Shown here piece after piece: positions 36,596 to 45,344 of a stretch of 64,000 nucleotides of DNA. The stretch spans positions 6,787,001 through 6,851,000 of the forward strand of contig NZ_CP108054.1 of the NCBI RefSeq assembly GCF_036173125.1, written 5' to 3'. The position numbers were made by a program, and so were the translations under genes. Origin of the DNA: Streptomyces sp. NBC_00286. GTDB lineage: Bacteria > Actinomycetota > Actinomycetes > Streptomycetales > Streptomycetaceae. Positions within the stretch are counted from its first letter, which is position 1, and every line of letters starts with the position of its first letter. Below the pieces are notes generated by a model. The model was given only the letters and a program-made list of their open reading frames with translations. It made no database searches and was not told the origin of the DNA.

Positions 36596-37246
36596 CTATG
36601 CGGTCGTACGCCTGCGGACCAGATCCTTGCTCTCCTCCGGCAACGCGTCGGCGACCAGCAGCCGGGGCAGCAGCTCCGGTTCACGTGTCATCGCACGGAA
36701 GACGAGCGCGACGGTCACGTCGTGGTCAGGGCGGTGCACGATCTCGACCGGATCGGCAGCGCGGATGTCCCCCGGCTCGATCACGCGCAGATACGCGCCC
36801 GGCAGCGCGGCCTGCGTGAACCGCTTGATCCAACCGTCACGCTCCAGCCAGCCCTGGAACGTCGCGCACGGGATCCGCGCGCACGACACCTCCAGGACGA
36901 CGTCCGGCCCGATGCGCCAGCGCTCGCCGATCAGGGCGCCGTTGACGTCGAGGCCGATGGTCGTGAGGTTCTCCCCGAAGACACCGTTGGCAAGCGGCCT
37001 GCCCAACTTGGTCTCCCATCCGTCGAGATCCTCGCGGGCATACGCGTAGACGGCCTGGTCGGAGCCGCCGTGGTGCTTCACGTCGTAGACCCGGTCGCCA
37101 TCGAGACCGACTGCGCCGGTGCCCTTGGGACCGGGGGCGATGACGGCGACCGGGCCGTCGACGGGCCGCTTGTCGATGCCTGTCGCGCTGAGGCCCTTCC
37201 ATGGGTTGGGGCGGGGCCTGCCGACATTGACGGAGAGCAGCTTCAT
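36596..37246 (-). CDS. MOSC domain protein (YiiM-like)
   Basis: 216 residues from ATG 37246. YiiM-type MOSC: MKLLSVNVGRPR start, GDRVYDVKHHGGSDQAVYAYAREDLDGWE, NGVFGENLTTIGLDVNGALIGERWRIG, and the Cys-bearing LEVSCARIPCATFQGWL. MOSC domains bind molybdenum cofactor or carry sulfur via a conserved Cys; YiiM reduces N-hydroxylated bases and related N-oxides. The protein is complete, including the C-terminal helical part. A second, different MOSC gene lies 740 bases away beyond a PPOX gene. Confidence 0.9.
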   Translation of the reverse strand: MKLLSVNVGRPRPNPWKGLSATGIDKRPVDGPVAVIAPGPKGTGAVGLDGDRVYDVKHHGGSDQAVYAYAREDLDGWETKLGRPLANGVFGENLTTIGLDVNGALIGERWRIGPDVVLEVSCARIPCATFQGWLERDGWIKRFTQAALPGAYLRVIEPGDIRAADPVEIVHRPDHDVTVALVFRAMTREPELLPRLLVADALPEESKDLVRRRTTA

Positions 37247-37400
37247 GGGGACGACGGTACGGTCCGCTGCATCCGGAGGGCGAGACATTTCCCTGCCACT
37301 GCCGCGCTCGCGGCGTGCGTGGCACCCGGCGGCGTGGTCGTCCGGGCGATTCCGGGCTCCCGTGGCTCCGTGAGCTACGGAGTTATCGGATCCGACTCGC

Positions 37401-37428
37401 TCATGTCGACCGGACACGGCCTGACCCC
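37401..37428. repeat. 28-bp near-repeat, copy 2
   Basis: Matches 35722-35749 except for C/T changes. It lies between the divergent MOSC gene (-) and PPOX gene (+), where it could hold a promoter or operator; here the CATGTC dyad is degenerate on its right arm. Confidence 0.65.
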
Positions 37429-37507
37429 GGGGGAGTAGGGCGGAAGTCCGAGGCGTCTGGGCCGCCGGACCGAGGCGTTCTCGCGGGCGTGCGGGTGAGA
37501 TGGGGGT

Positions 37508-37912
37508 ATGAGTGAATCCGAGTCTCTGCCTGTGGCTGTTCGCGACCGACTGGCACTGGAGAAGAACGTCTGGCTGTGCACCGTGCGGCCGGACGGGTCT
37601 CCCCATGTGACGCCGGTCTGGTTCGTCTTCCTGCGGGGCAGTTGGTGGATCGGCACGGACGTGGGTTCGGTCAAGGTCCGCAATATCGAGAAGTTCTCGC
37701 GGGTCTCCCTGGCGTTGGAGGACGGCCGGCTTCCCGTCGTCGCCGAGGGAGAGGCGGTGCTGCACCGAGGATCGTTCGCCGCGGAGATCACGGATGCCTT
37801 CAGGGTGAAGTACGGAGGTTGGGATGTCTCCGCCCCGTACACACCGGGCGTGGACCGCGTACTGCTCGAAGTTCCCGTACGGCGCTGGCTGTTGGCGGGT
37901 ACGGCTCAATGA
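37508..37912 (+). CDS. Pyridoxamine 5'-phosphate oxidase-fold protein (PPOX/F420-type)
   Basis: 134 residues from ATG 37508. Split-barrel features: KNVWLCTVRPDGSPHVTPVWFVF, WWIGTDVGSVKVRNIEKFSRVSLALED and YGGWDVSAPYTPGVDRVLLEV. The order and length fit the small F420- or flavin-binding PPOX proteins abundant in actinobacteria (TIGR03618/TIGR03667-like). Reaction unknown; often detoxifying reductases. Not preceded by a strong ribosome-binding site. Confidence 0.87.
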   Translation: MSESESLPVAVRDRLALEKNVWLCTVRPDGSPHVTPVWFVFLRGSWWIGTDVGSVKVRNIEKFSRVSLALEDGRLPVVAEGEAVLHRGSFAAEITDAFRVKYGGWDVSAPYTPGVDRVLLEVPVRRWLLAGTAQ

Positions 37913-37987
37913 TCGCCGGGCACGACGTAAGGGGACGTAAGAGTTAGGGTCGTGGCTGATCAGGTCGTTGAAGAGGGGGCTTCGGGG

Positions 37988-38533
37988 ATGACGAGCGGGA
38001 TAGTTACGGCGGTCAGCAGCAACGGCGAGTACTCGTTCACCAAGCCGAACCGGGACAGCATCACGTTGCTGGCCGGGTTCGGCGTGGAGGGTGACGTGCA
38101 TGCCGGCGTGACGGTCAAGCATCGTTCGCGGGTCGCGCAGGATCCGACTCAGCCGAATCTGCGCCAGGTTCATCTCATCCATGAAGAGCTCTTCGCCGAG
38201 GTCGGTGCGGAGGGATTCAACGTGGTGCCCGGTGACCTCGGTGAGAACATCACCACCCGCGGCATCGATCTGCTCGGCCTGCCGGTCGGCACGCTGCTGC
38301 GTATCGGCGATGGTGCGGTGCTGGAGGTGACCGGCCTGCGCAATCCCTGCCTGCAGATCGACAACTTCCAGGACGGGCTGCTGAAGCAGGTCGTCGGCCG
38401 TGATGAGGCCGGGAACATCGTGCGCAAGTCCGGAATCATGAGCATCGTGAAGGAGGGCGGCGTGGTGCGGCCCGGCGACACGATCGCGGCGGAGCTTCCC
38501 AGTGGCCCGCACCGGCCCCTGGAGCGAGTCTGA
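37988..38533 (+). CDS. MOSC domain protein (second type)
   Basis: 181 residues from ATG 37988 (GAGGGGG 8 bases upstream; GTG 37952 is less likely). Motifs: GIVTAVSSNGEYSFTKP, GVEGDVHAGVTVKHRSR, LRQVHLIHEELF, VVPGDLGENITTRGIDL and the Cys segment VTGLRNPCLQIDNFQ. This matches the stand-alone MOSC sulfurase family. Same strand as, and 75 bases after, the PPOX gene. Little sequence in common with the YiiM-like neighbour apart from the GEN-T-GI/GL motif and the Cys position. Confidence 0.9.
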   Translation: MTSGIVTAVSSNGEYSFTKPNRDSITLLAGFGVEGDVHAGVTVKHRSRVAQDPTQPNLRQVHLIHEELFAEVGAEGFNVVPGDLGENITTRGIDLLGLPVGTLLRIGDGAVLEVTGLRNPCLQIDNFQDGLLKQVVGRDEAGNIVRKSGIMSIVKEGGVVRPGDTIAAELPSGPHRPLERV

Positions 38534-38657
38534 CGTCGCTCACCCAGCGGGTCTGAATCCGCCACCATCGGCCCGCCCGGCCAGTGGTGCGCCGGAGGGC
38601 CGTCACCCGGCGGGACAGTCGGGTGACGGCCCTCTTTCTGCCCCCGTCCTCAGGTGG

Positions 38658-39725
38658 TCAGTTGTACTTTCGCCAGTCGTACTTCAGCTGGTAGTGACCG
38701 CCGTGGCCCTTGAAGTCGAGGGTGCGGTCCGTGCTGTTGTCCTGGCCGCCGGGGAAGCGGCTGGTCAGCGACGAGATGGTGGCGCTGACCGTGATCGGCT
38801 TGAAGACCTCGTCGCCCCACAGGCCCTTGAGGTAGTCGAAGACCAGGCCGACCACGAAGCCCACCGCGACCCCGATGGCGATGCCGAGGGGCCCGCCGGG
38901 GGAGCCGATCGCGCCGCCGATGGCGGCCGCGAGCGCCGCGGCGACCTTGGCCTTCACCTTGTCGAGGAGTTCGTTGAGGAAGTCGGCGAGGCCGCCCCAG
39001 TCGACCTCCGCGAGGACCAGCGTGACGAAGTACGTCTTGGGGAACGTGACCTTGCTCTGCTCGGTGAGGCTGAAGTGGGTGAAGCGCCTCGGCGGCGAGT
39101 ACGTCTGCACGGTCCCGGTGCTGAAGCTGCGCACCCGGAACGCCGAGACCTTCTTGGTGTCGCCGTCCTCGTCCACGGACGTGCCGCCCAGGTCGATCTC
39201 GTCCTTGCCGATCTCGCTCGTCTCGTCCACGCACTTGACCCGGTGGATCCGCAGCTCCAGGTTGCGCAGTTCCGGGAAGGCCGCCGCGGACGCCACCTCC
39301 TGGGCTGTCATCGGGCCGATCAGCGCGTCGGACATCCGCTGCAGTTCCTCGACAGGGAACTTCATCCGCGTCGGGAGCGGAGTCTTACGGACCTGCTCGT
39401 CGACACCGGACGACGACTTGAGGTCGACCTTGGCGAGGTCGCCGAGCCGCTTGGCACGCGCCGCACCGCCCCGCAGCTCCACCGCGATCCGGTCCGCGGC
39501 CTGCTTCTGCTGGGCTTCGGGCAGCGTACGGAAACGCCGGGCGAGTATCTGCTCGGTGCTCCTGGCGTCGGACGGCATCGGGTACTTGCCGGGCTCCGCG
39601 TGATGCGCGGCCACCTTGTCGGCGGCGAGCTGGAATTCCAGCGCGACGCGTTCGGCGATGGCTTTGACCTTGGCGCTGGGTATGCCGGTGACGATCATTT
39701 CTTTGTTGTCGGTGGTGTTGGCCAT
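38658..39725 (-). CDS. Unknown protein with glycine-zipper membrane segment
   Basis: 355 residues from ATG 39725 (GGGGGAAGG 6 bases upstream). Residues 1-110 are helical and charged (AKVKAIAERVALEFQLAADK). The middle is beta-rich with conserved-looking motifs ELRIHRVKCVDETSEIGKDEI, TYSPPRRFTHF and YFVTLVLAEVDWGG. At about 265-315 an amphipathic helix leads to a glycine zipper (AAAIGGAIGSPGGPLGIAIG) and a hydrophobic helix, then a beta-type C-terminus (FKGHGGHYQLKYDW). No signal peptide. The zipper suggests membrane insertion or oligomerisation, as in pore-forming or phage-tail-like effectors, but no known toxin family is recognised. Confidence 0.8.
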   Translation of the reverse strand: MANTTDNKEMIVTGIPSAKVKAIAERVALEFQLAADKVAAHHAEPGKYPMPSDARSTEQILARRFRTLPEAQQKQAADRIAVELRGGAARAKRLGDLAKVDLKSSSGVDEQVRKTPLPTRMKFPVEELQRMSDALIGPMTAQEVASAAAFPELRNLELRIHRVKCVDETSEIGKDEIDLGGTSVDEDGDTKKVSAFRVRSFSTGTVQTYSPPRRFTHFSLTEQSKVTFPKTYFVTLVLAEVDWGGLADFLNELLDKVKAKVAAALAAAIGGAIGSPGGPLGIAIGVAVGFVVGLVFDYLKGLWGDEVFKPITVSATISSLTSRFPGGQDNSTDRTLDFKGHGGHYQLKYDWRKYN

Positions 39726-39782
39726 GCGAATCCTTCCCCCAGATGGCCATAGGGCCGGCCGGCCCCGAGAGGCCCGGCCCCT

Positions 39783-39830
39783 GATGGCCTGCGGCGGCCT
39801 GTGATGGCCTGTGATGGCCTGTGATGGCAC
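39783..39830. repeat. GTGATGGCCT tandem repeats
   Basis: Two perfect and one or two imperfect copies of a 10-base unit, 60-100 bases upstream of the glycine-zipper gene. Nearby, CTCAGTTACGACCCTG occurs twice (39932-39947 and 39980-39995), the second time covering the last codons of the LAL gene. The gap 39726-39980 has no gene. Confidence 0.7.
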
Positions 39831-39980
39831 GAGGCCAGACGCTAGGCCGACGGTGCCGGGGGCGGACCTGGGGAAGGACCCGGGAGAATCCCCAGTCCTC
39901 CCCCGGAAGCCTCAATTCCGCCCCGGGCAGCCTCAGTTACGACCCTGGGCATGTTCTTCGCCCCCATCGCCAGTGCAGTC

Positions 39981-42839
39981 TCAGTTACGACCCTGCAGCG
40001 CCGCCTCGTTCCCCGCCGCCAGCAGCACGGCGAGCCGGGTGCGCGAGGCGACGCCGAGCTTGGCGTAGATCCGCCCCAGGTGGAACTCGACGGTCTTGGG
40101 ACTGATCACCAGCTCCCGCGCCACCTGGCGGTTGGTCAGCCCGGCCGCCACCCGGCGGGCGACCACCAACTCCTGCGCGGTGAGCGGCGCGGCATCCGCC
40201 TTGAGGGGAGCGACGTCCGTACCGCGCGCGGGGGTGTCCAGGCCGCAGGCCGCCAACTCCCGTTCGCAGCACGCCAGATCGGGCCGGGCGTCGAGTCGTA
40301 CGAGCAGGCACCGGGCCGTACGCAACTGCTCCGCGGCCGGAGTTCGCTTGGCCACCCGGCGCAGGAACTGCCCGTACGCGAGGTGCACCAGCGCGCGGCC
40401 GAACGGCTCCTGGGCGCGGTGGGCGTGCCGCAGCGCCGAGCGGAAGGCGCTCTCGGCGGCGGCCGGGTCCCCGCGGGCCGCCGCCAGGGTGCCCCGGCTC
40501 CGGGCCGCCCGCATCAGCGCGGCCGGATGGTCGCGTCGTACGGCCAAAGCCTCGTACTGGCCGAGGAGTTGAGCCGCCCGTCGATGGTCCCCGAGCTCGG
40601 TCCACGCGTCGGCGAGAAGGTCCGGCCAGGGCACGGCGCCCGGCTCGTCGAAGGAGCCGGAGGTGTCCTGTTCGCTCGGCGGGAGCAGCGGGGCCAGGGC
40701 GCCGACGACGTCCTCGGGACGACCAAGGGTCCGCGCCAGGTGTGCCTCGGCAAGCGCCGTCCACACGGCAGGGCATGCGCCGCCCGGACCGGTGTCCTCG
40801 CGCATCCCGCGCACCTGGGCGTGTGCCTCGGCGGAGGAGCCGCGGGCGGCGTGGGTGAGGGCGGCGAGCATCCGGCAGTACGGCGTGGAATGCGGCCGGC
40901 CGCTGCCGCTGCCGCTGTCGTCGGCGAGCGAGAGGGCCAGTTCGCAGTGGGCGAGCACGTCGTCCCAGCGGCCCGCCAGGTACTCGGCGGCGGCGAGCGC
41001 GCCCGCGGCCGTGATACGGAAGGACGCCGAGTACGCCCGGCCGTCGACGGGGGGCCTCGCCGGTGCCGGCGGCGCAGCAGCCGCCCGCGCCGACTTCCGG
41101 TCGTGCGTCGCCGCGAAGACCCCGGTCAGGTCGCGCAGGGCACCGGTGAGATCGCCGGTGAACACCTTTAGGGTGCCGCGGCCCATGAGTTCCTGGAGCT
41201 GGGCGGGTGACGCCACGGCGGGGTCGGGCAGCGGGCCCAGTTCGCCGAGGGCGTGGGCCGCGCCGCCGCTCGTCGCCATACCGGCGAGCGCCAGGTAGCG
41301 GACGGTGTCGGTGGCGGTCGCCTCCGGTGCGAGGCGCAGGGCCAGGCGCGCCCAGTTGGCGGCTTCCGTGCCGCGCGCGACGCTCCCGTACAGGGCCGCG
41401 AACCGGCCCGCGATCCGGGCGGCGAGCACCCGGTCGTCCCGGTCGGCATCCGGGTCGCAGCGCCGCCAGGCGTCCCGCAGCAGCACCTCGGCGCGGTCCG
41501 GGGCGGCCGGGCAGAGCCGTCCCAGCAGATAGCTGCGCCAGCCGCTCTCGGTGAACTCCCTGATGCGCTCGGTGAGTTCGGCGCTGTCCGGTACGTCCCC
41601 CGCGAGCAGCCTGCACTCCACGGACTCCAGCGTGTACTGCTCGTACGCCGCCCGGTCGGGCGCCAGCCTGGCCGCCGCGGACAGTTGACGCGCGGCCTTC
41701 TCCCACCGCTCCTCGGCGGCCGACCGGCGTCCGTGCGCCGCGAGTTCGGCGGCGAGCTGCGGGGCGGGGCCGGTCGCGGCGCAGGCCCGGTGGTGCAGGG
41801 CGGTCTCCTCGTCACCGCTGAGCGAGGCGGCCCGGTGGTGCAGGGCGCGGCGGCGGGCCGGGCCGAGCCCGTGGTAGACGGCGGCCTGCACGATCGGGTG
41901 CGGGAAGCGGACGACGGGGTCGCCCTGCCGCTCGGTCAACAGCCCGGTGCGTACGGCCTGTTCGAGCGCGGGCAGCGGATCGGCGAGGTCGGCGAGGCGG
42001 GCGGCGTCGGCGAGGGTGCAGCACCGGCCGAGGGCGCTCGCGGCGGCCACCAGCGCTTCCGCCTCAGCGGTGCACGAGCCGAGCCGGGCCAGGGCGAGCT
42101 CGACGCACGACTTGGGGGCGGGCGGGGTGATGTCGGTACGTTCGAGCGCCTCGACCAGTCCGGGCCCCTCCTGCTCCATCAGGGCCCGCGCGTACAGCGG
42201 GTTGCCGCCGGTGTGCTCGCACAGCCTGCCGGCGGCACGGACGGTGAGCCGGACGGGGCCCAGGGCATCGCCGAGAGCGCGGAGCGCGGCGGGTTCCAGC
42301 CCTTCGAGCCGGATACGGACGGCGGCGTCGGCCGTGAAGAGCCGGCGCAGACCCTCCGGGATACGAGGGTCGGCGATATCCCTGGTCACCACGACGACCA
42401 GGACCCGTACGGCACGCAGCCTGCGCACCGCGAAACCGAGCGCACGCAGCGAGGCCGACCCGGCCCACTGGGCGTCGTCCACCACGACGGTCACCGCGTC
42501 CTCGCCGACGCCCCCGCCCTTCCGGAGCGTCTCCTGGAGCGCGTCCACCAGCGCGGCGCCGGCGGAACCAGGATCCGTCCAGCGCCCGGGCCCGATGAGC
42601 TGCTCCAGCACACCGAAGGCCGGCCCGGTCCCGGCGTCCTCGCCCTCCGCGTACAGGACATGCGGCACTCCCGCGAGAAATCGCCGTACGAGCGCGGTCT
42701 TACCGATGCCCTCCGGGCCCTCCACCAGCACCCGCTGCGGCTGCCCGGCGCGCGCCCGCTCCCTCGCCCCCTCCAGCACGGCGAGCTCCTCGCCCCGCCC
42801 CACGAACACCCGCTTCACGGCGCACCCACCCCCGCCCAT
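39981..42839 (-). CDS. LAL family transcriptional regulator (AAA ATPase plus LuxR HTH)
   Basis: 952 residues from ATG 42839 (GGAGG 9 bases upstream; GTG 42818 is an alternative). Walker A GPEGIGKTALV at about 41-51, Walker B VTVVVDDAQWAG, then a long tetratricopeptide-like helical middle rich in Ala/Leu/Arg. C-terminal LuxR HTH (about 880-940): LTAQELVVARRVAAGLTNRQVARELVISPKTVEFHLGRIYAKLGV. Large ATP-binding LuxR regulators commonly activate antibiotic or catabolic clusters. No biosynthetic cluster surrounds it. Divergent from the SDR gene, which is a candidate target, and followed by the glycine-zipper gene on the same strand. Confidence 0.93.
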   Translation of the reverse strand: MGGGGCAVKRVFVGRGEELAVLEGARERARAGQPQRVLVEGPEGIGKTALVRRFLAGVPHVLYAEGEDAGTGPAFGVLEQLIGPGRWTDPGSAGAALVDALQETLRKGGGVGEDAVTVVVDDAQWAGSASLRALGFAVRRLRAVRVLVVVVTRDIADPRIPEGLRRLFTADAAVRIRLEGLEPAALRALGDALGPVRLTVRAAGRLCEHTGGNPLYARALMEQEGPGLVEALERTDITPPAPKSCVELALARLGSCTAEAEALVAAASALGRCCTLADAARLADLADPLPALEQAVRTGLLTERQGDPVVRFPHPIVQAAVYHGLGPARRRALHHRAASLSGDEETALHHRACAATGPAPQLAAELAAHGRRSAAEERWEKAARQLSAAARLAPDRAAYEQYTLESVECRLLAGDVPDSAELTERIREFTESGWRSYLLGRLCPAAPDRAEVLLRDAWRRCDPDADRDDRVLAARIAGRFAALYGSVARGTEAANWARLALRLAPEATATDTVRYLALAGMATSGGAAHALGELGPLPDPAVASPAQLQELMGRGTLKVFTGDLTGALRDLTGVFAATHDRKSARAAAAPPAPARPPVDGRAYSASFRITAAGALAAAEYLAGRWDDVLAHCELALSLADDSGSGSGRPHSTPYCRMLAALTHAARGSSAEAHAQVRGMREDTGPGGACPAVWTALAEAHLARTLGRPEDVVGALAPLLPPSEQDTSGSFDEPGAVPWPDLLADAWTELGDHRRAAQLLGQYEALAVRRDHPAALMRAARSRGTLAAARGDPAAAESAFRSALRHAHRAQEPFGRALVHLAYGQFLRRVAKRTPAAEQLRTARCLLVRLDARPDLACCERELAACGLDTPARGTDVAPLKADAAPLTAQELVVARRVAAGLTNRQVARELVISPKTVEFHLGRIYAKLGVASRTRLAVLLAAGNEAALQGRN

Positions 42840-43107
42840 GCTCTGTCGCCTCCGCATGGTGCCACCGCCCACCGCCGACGTCTCGCCCCGCCGCCGATCC
42901 CATAGGGCGCGTCCCGCGCTCCCGCCACCGGAGGCTTCCCCAGCTCCGCTTCGACGCCGACCGGTGACCGAAAACCGCCTTGCCTGTACGTGTCGAAATC
43001 CGGCGAGCGGCTCCGACGTACCCGGTGTGAGCTGGATCTGCCGGCTTCGGTCGGCAGCCGGTAAGCCGGTAAGCCTGTAGTCGATCAGGAGAGAACGGAG
43101 TTCGATC

Positions 43108-43857
43108 ATGTTGCTGAGGGAGAAGGCCGCCGTGGTGTACGGGGCCGGCGGTTCCATCGGTGGGGCGGCGGCCCGGGCCTTTGCCCGGGAGGGGGCGCGG
43201 GTTTTTCTCGCCGGGCGTACGGCGGCGTCGCTCGAGTCGGTCGCCGGGGATATTCGCGGTGCAGGCGGTACCGCGGATACGGCTGTGGTCGATGCCCTGG
43301 ACGAGGCGGCGGTGGACGACTTCGTCGACAGCGTGGCCGCGCGGGCCGGGCGGATCGATGTCTCGTTCAACGCCATCGGCGTCGGCGATGTGCAGCAGCC
43401 GCTGATGGAGATCTCGGTGGCGGACTTTCTGCAGCCGATCACGCACGCGATGCACTCGCAGTTCCTGACGACCCGGGCGGCGGCCCGGCACATGACCGCC
43501 CGCGGCTCGGGGGTCATCCTCGCCTTCGGGGGCGGCGGTACGCAGACGATGCCCGGCCTCGGCGGCTTCAAGATCGCCCTGGACGCGCTCGAGGGGCTGC
43601 GGCGTCAGTGGGCCGTCGAGCTGGGTCCACACGGCATCCGTGTGGTCACCCTGAAGTCGGGCGGTGTGCCGGAGAGCATCCCCGATGGGTTCCCCGGCAA
43701 GGAGGAGATCACCGAGAGCCTCGTCATGGAGACCCAGCTCGGCCGTGCCGCGACCCTCGCGGATGTGGGCGACGTGGCTGCCTTCGTGGCCTCAGACCGG
43801 GCGCGCACGCTCACCGCGACGGACGTGAACATCTCCTGCGGGGCCATCGTCGACTGA
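43108..43857 (+). CDS. SDR family protein lacking the catalytic Tyr
   Basis: 249 residues from ATG 43108 (GGAG 7 bases upstream). Rossmann GAGGSIGGAAARAFAREGARV (residues 12-32) and VSFNAIGVGD (NAG-like) are normal. The active-site region reads GVILAFGGGGTQTMPGLGGFKIALDAL: the Lys is present but the Tyr four residues before it is Leu, and the usual Ser is Phe or Gly. The C-terminal half (PHGIRVVTLKSGGVPES, DVAAFVASDRA, DVNISCGAIVD) is complete. It may be a non-catalytic or altered-chemistry SDR. Divergent from the LAL regulator; the 268-base spacer has CCGGTAAG repeats near its right end. Confidence 0.88.
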   Translation: MLLREKAAVVYGAGGSIGGAAARAFAREGARVFLAGRTAASLESVAGDIRGAGGTADTAVVDALDEAAVDDFVDSVAARAGRIDVSFNAIGVGDVQQPLMEISVADFLQPITHAMHSQFLTTRAAARHMTARGSGVILAFGGGGTQTMPGLGGFKIALDALEGLRRQWAVELGPHGIRVVTLKSGGVPESIPDGFPGKEEITESLVMETQLGRAATLADVGDVAAFVASDRARTLTATDVNISCGAIVD

Positions 43858-44060
43858 GCGAGCGGACTGGGTGATGGGCCTGAGCGAGCGGACTCAGTGA
43901 TGGGACTGGCCGACCGGAGTGACCGGTCGGCGGTGATGATGACCGAGTGACCGGCCAGCAGGTGACTGAGTGACCGGCCGACCGTGATGTGGGGGCCACC
44001 AGATGCCCAGGGGGTGGCCGGTGACCGTGGCCAGTGGCTGTGGCCGGTGGCCCCCACAGG
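43858..44060. other. 203-base spacer of short shuffled repeats
   Basis: Contains repeated GAGCGAGCGGACT, GTGATGGG and GACCGGCC/GGTCGGC words in several orders, then CCAGTGGC-type elements. Not coding. It separates convergent genes and can form many weak hairpins, so probably serves as a terminator region. Confidence 0.6.
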
Positions 44061-45137
44061 TCACCGGGGCAGCACCACCACATACGCCGACGGATCGCGG
44101 TCGCACGCCGCCATCAGCGCGGTCCGTACGACGGCCGCCTGCTGGTCCAGCGCATCGCGCAGCTTCCGCGGGGTGAGGTGGACGACGGTGATACCGAGCC
44201 GCTCCAGGTGCTCGCGCTTACGGGCGTACTCCGACCACAGCGCGTCGTCGTCCTGGCGGGGAGCCCGGGTGTCCAGTTCGAGGGCCACGGCCTGTTCGGG
44301 CCAGTACGCGTCGAGGCCGCCCAGGTGCGGGCCGCCGGGCAGGCACAGGTCCACGTTCCAGACGGGGTCGGGCAGGCCGTGTTCGCGGACCATGCGATAC
44401 AGGTGGTCCTCGGCGATGGCCCGGCCCTCGGCGAGCAGGGTGTCGACGGCGTCCACGACGTGCGGCCGGTTCAGCAGCCGGGCCTGGCTCAACTCCCGTA
44501 CGACGGCGCCCGGTTCACAGTGGCCGCCGCGTACCGCCTCGGTCAGCAGACGCCGTACGGTGCCCGCCTCCGAGAGCTCGGCGACGGCGTCGGCCAGCGC
44601 GCGCGGAACGGGTGCCACCGGGAGCCCGGTGACCTCCTCGGGCTTCGGCAGCGCGGGCGCCCGGACGATACGTGCGCAGCCCGTCGAGCGGAGCCGGCGC
44701 AGACGCGGTACGAGGACATCGATGCGGTCCAGCGACAGCAGCGAGGGCGCGGAGGAGAAGCCGTACAGCGTGAGGGCCGCAAGGCCGGTGATCATCGCGT
44801 CGGGGTACCGCTGCGGTGCGGGCGGTTCCTGCGCGCCGGGCCCGGCGGCGGCCGGTTGAGTCGGGATGCCCTGCGCTCTCAGGGGCGGCTCACGGAACGC
44901 TGAGCGGGTCGCGTACATCAGGACCGCGTGCAGCCGCTCCTCACCGGTGGGCGGGCCGGGGTGCAGCAGACAGACACCGGGCAGGAACTGCTGCCAGGCG
45001 CCACCCGGCCGGCACTGCTCGTTGATCTCGGCGTTGGTCACGCCGTGCGCCCTCAGCTGCGCGTTGGTCAGTACGCGCCGCCGGGCGTCGGACAGGTGGC
45101 TCAAGGGACGGGGGGAAAGAGGGGTGTTGTGGTTCAT
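44061..45137 (-). CDS. AbiEi-like winged-helix plus DUF559-type nuclease-fold protein
   Basis: 358 residues from ATG 45137. N-terminal wHTH of the AbiEi/type IV antitoxin sort: RRVLTNAQLRAHGVTNAEINEQC, GGAWQQFLPGVCLLHPG. Middle domain RIDVLVPRLRRLRSTGCARIVRA with VTGLPVAPVPRALADAVAEL. C-terminal DUF559/Vsr-like fold: HLYRMVREHGLPDPVWNVDLCLPG, LGGLDAYWPEQAVALELDTRAP, YARKREHLERLGITVVHLTPRKL. No AbiEii partner is adjacent. This architecture is common and multi-copy in actinobacteria; role unknown. Confidence 0.85.
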   Translation of the reverse strand: MNHNTPLSPRPLSHLSDARRRVLTNAQLRAHGVTNAEINEQCRPGGAWQQFLPGVCLLHPGPPTGEERLHAVLMYATRSAFREPPLRAQGIPTQPAAAGPGAQEPPAPQRYPDAMITGLAALTLYGFSSAPSLLSLDRIDVLVPRLRRLRSTGCARIVRAPALPKPEEVTGLPVAPVPRALADAVAELSEAGTVRRLLTEAVRGGHCEPGAVVRELSQARLLNRPHVVDAVDTLLAEGRAIAEDHLYRMVREHGLPDPVWNVDLCLPGGPHLGGLDAYWPEQAVALELDTRAPRQDDDALWSEYARKREHLERLGITVVHLTPRKLRDALDQQAAVVRTALMAACDRDPSAYVVVLPR

Positions 45138-45239
45138 GCCCCCGAATCTCCCGCACCCGCCCGGCCCATTAACCGCTGTTACATCCCCGTCGAATAACCC
45201 GGACACCCCAGCCCTAAAGTGCAAGCGTTCGACGACCGA

Positions 45240-45263
45240 AACCCCCTGGTCCGTATGGGGGTT
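45240..45263 (-). terminator. Hairpin terminator after second pepN
   Basis: AACCCCC (45240-45246) pairs with GGGGGTT (45257-45263). Placed about 80 bases beyond the pepN stop on the minus strand. Confidence 0.6.
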
Positions 45264-45344
45264 ACGGCTCCGATTACCAGCATTCCGTAACTGTTATGCC
45301 TGTCAACACCTGTTGACGGCTCCCGGTGCCCCGAGGGCGAACCC

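Noticed and set aside
39932..39995. Duplicate CTCAGTTACGACCCTG as an attachment-site pair
   Set aside because: Copies are only 48 bases apart, one inside the LAL coding end, with no integrase; more likely slippage.
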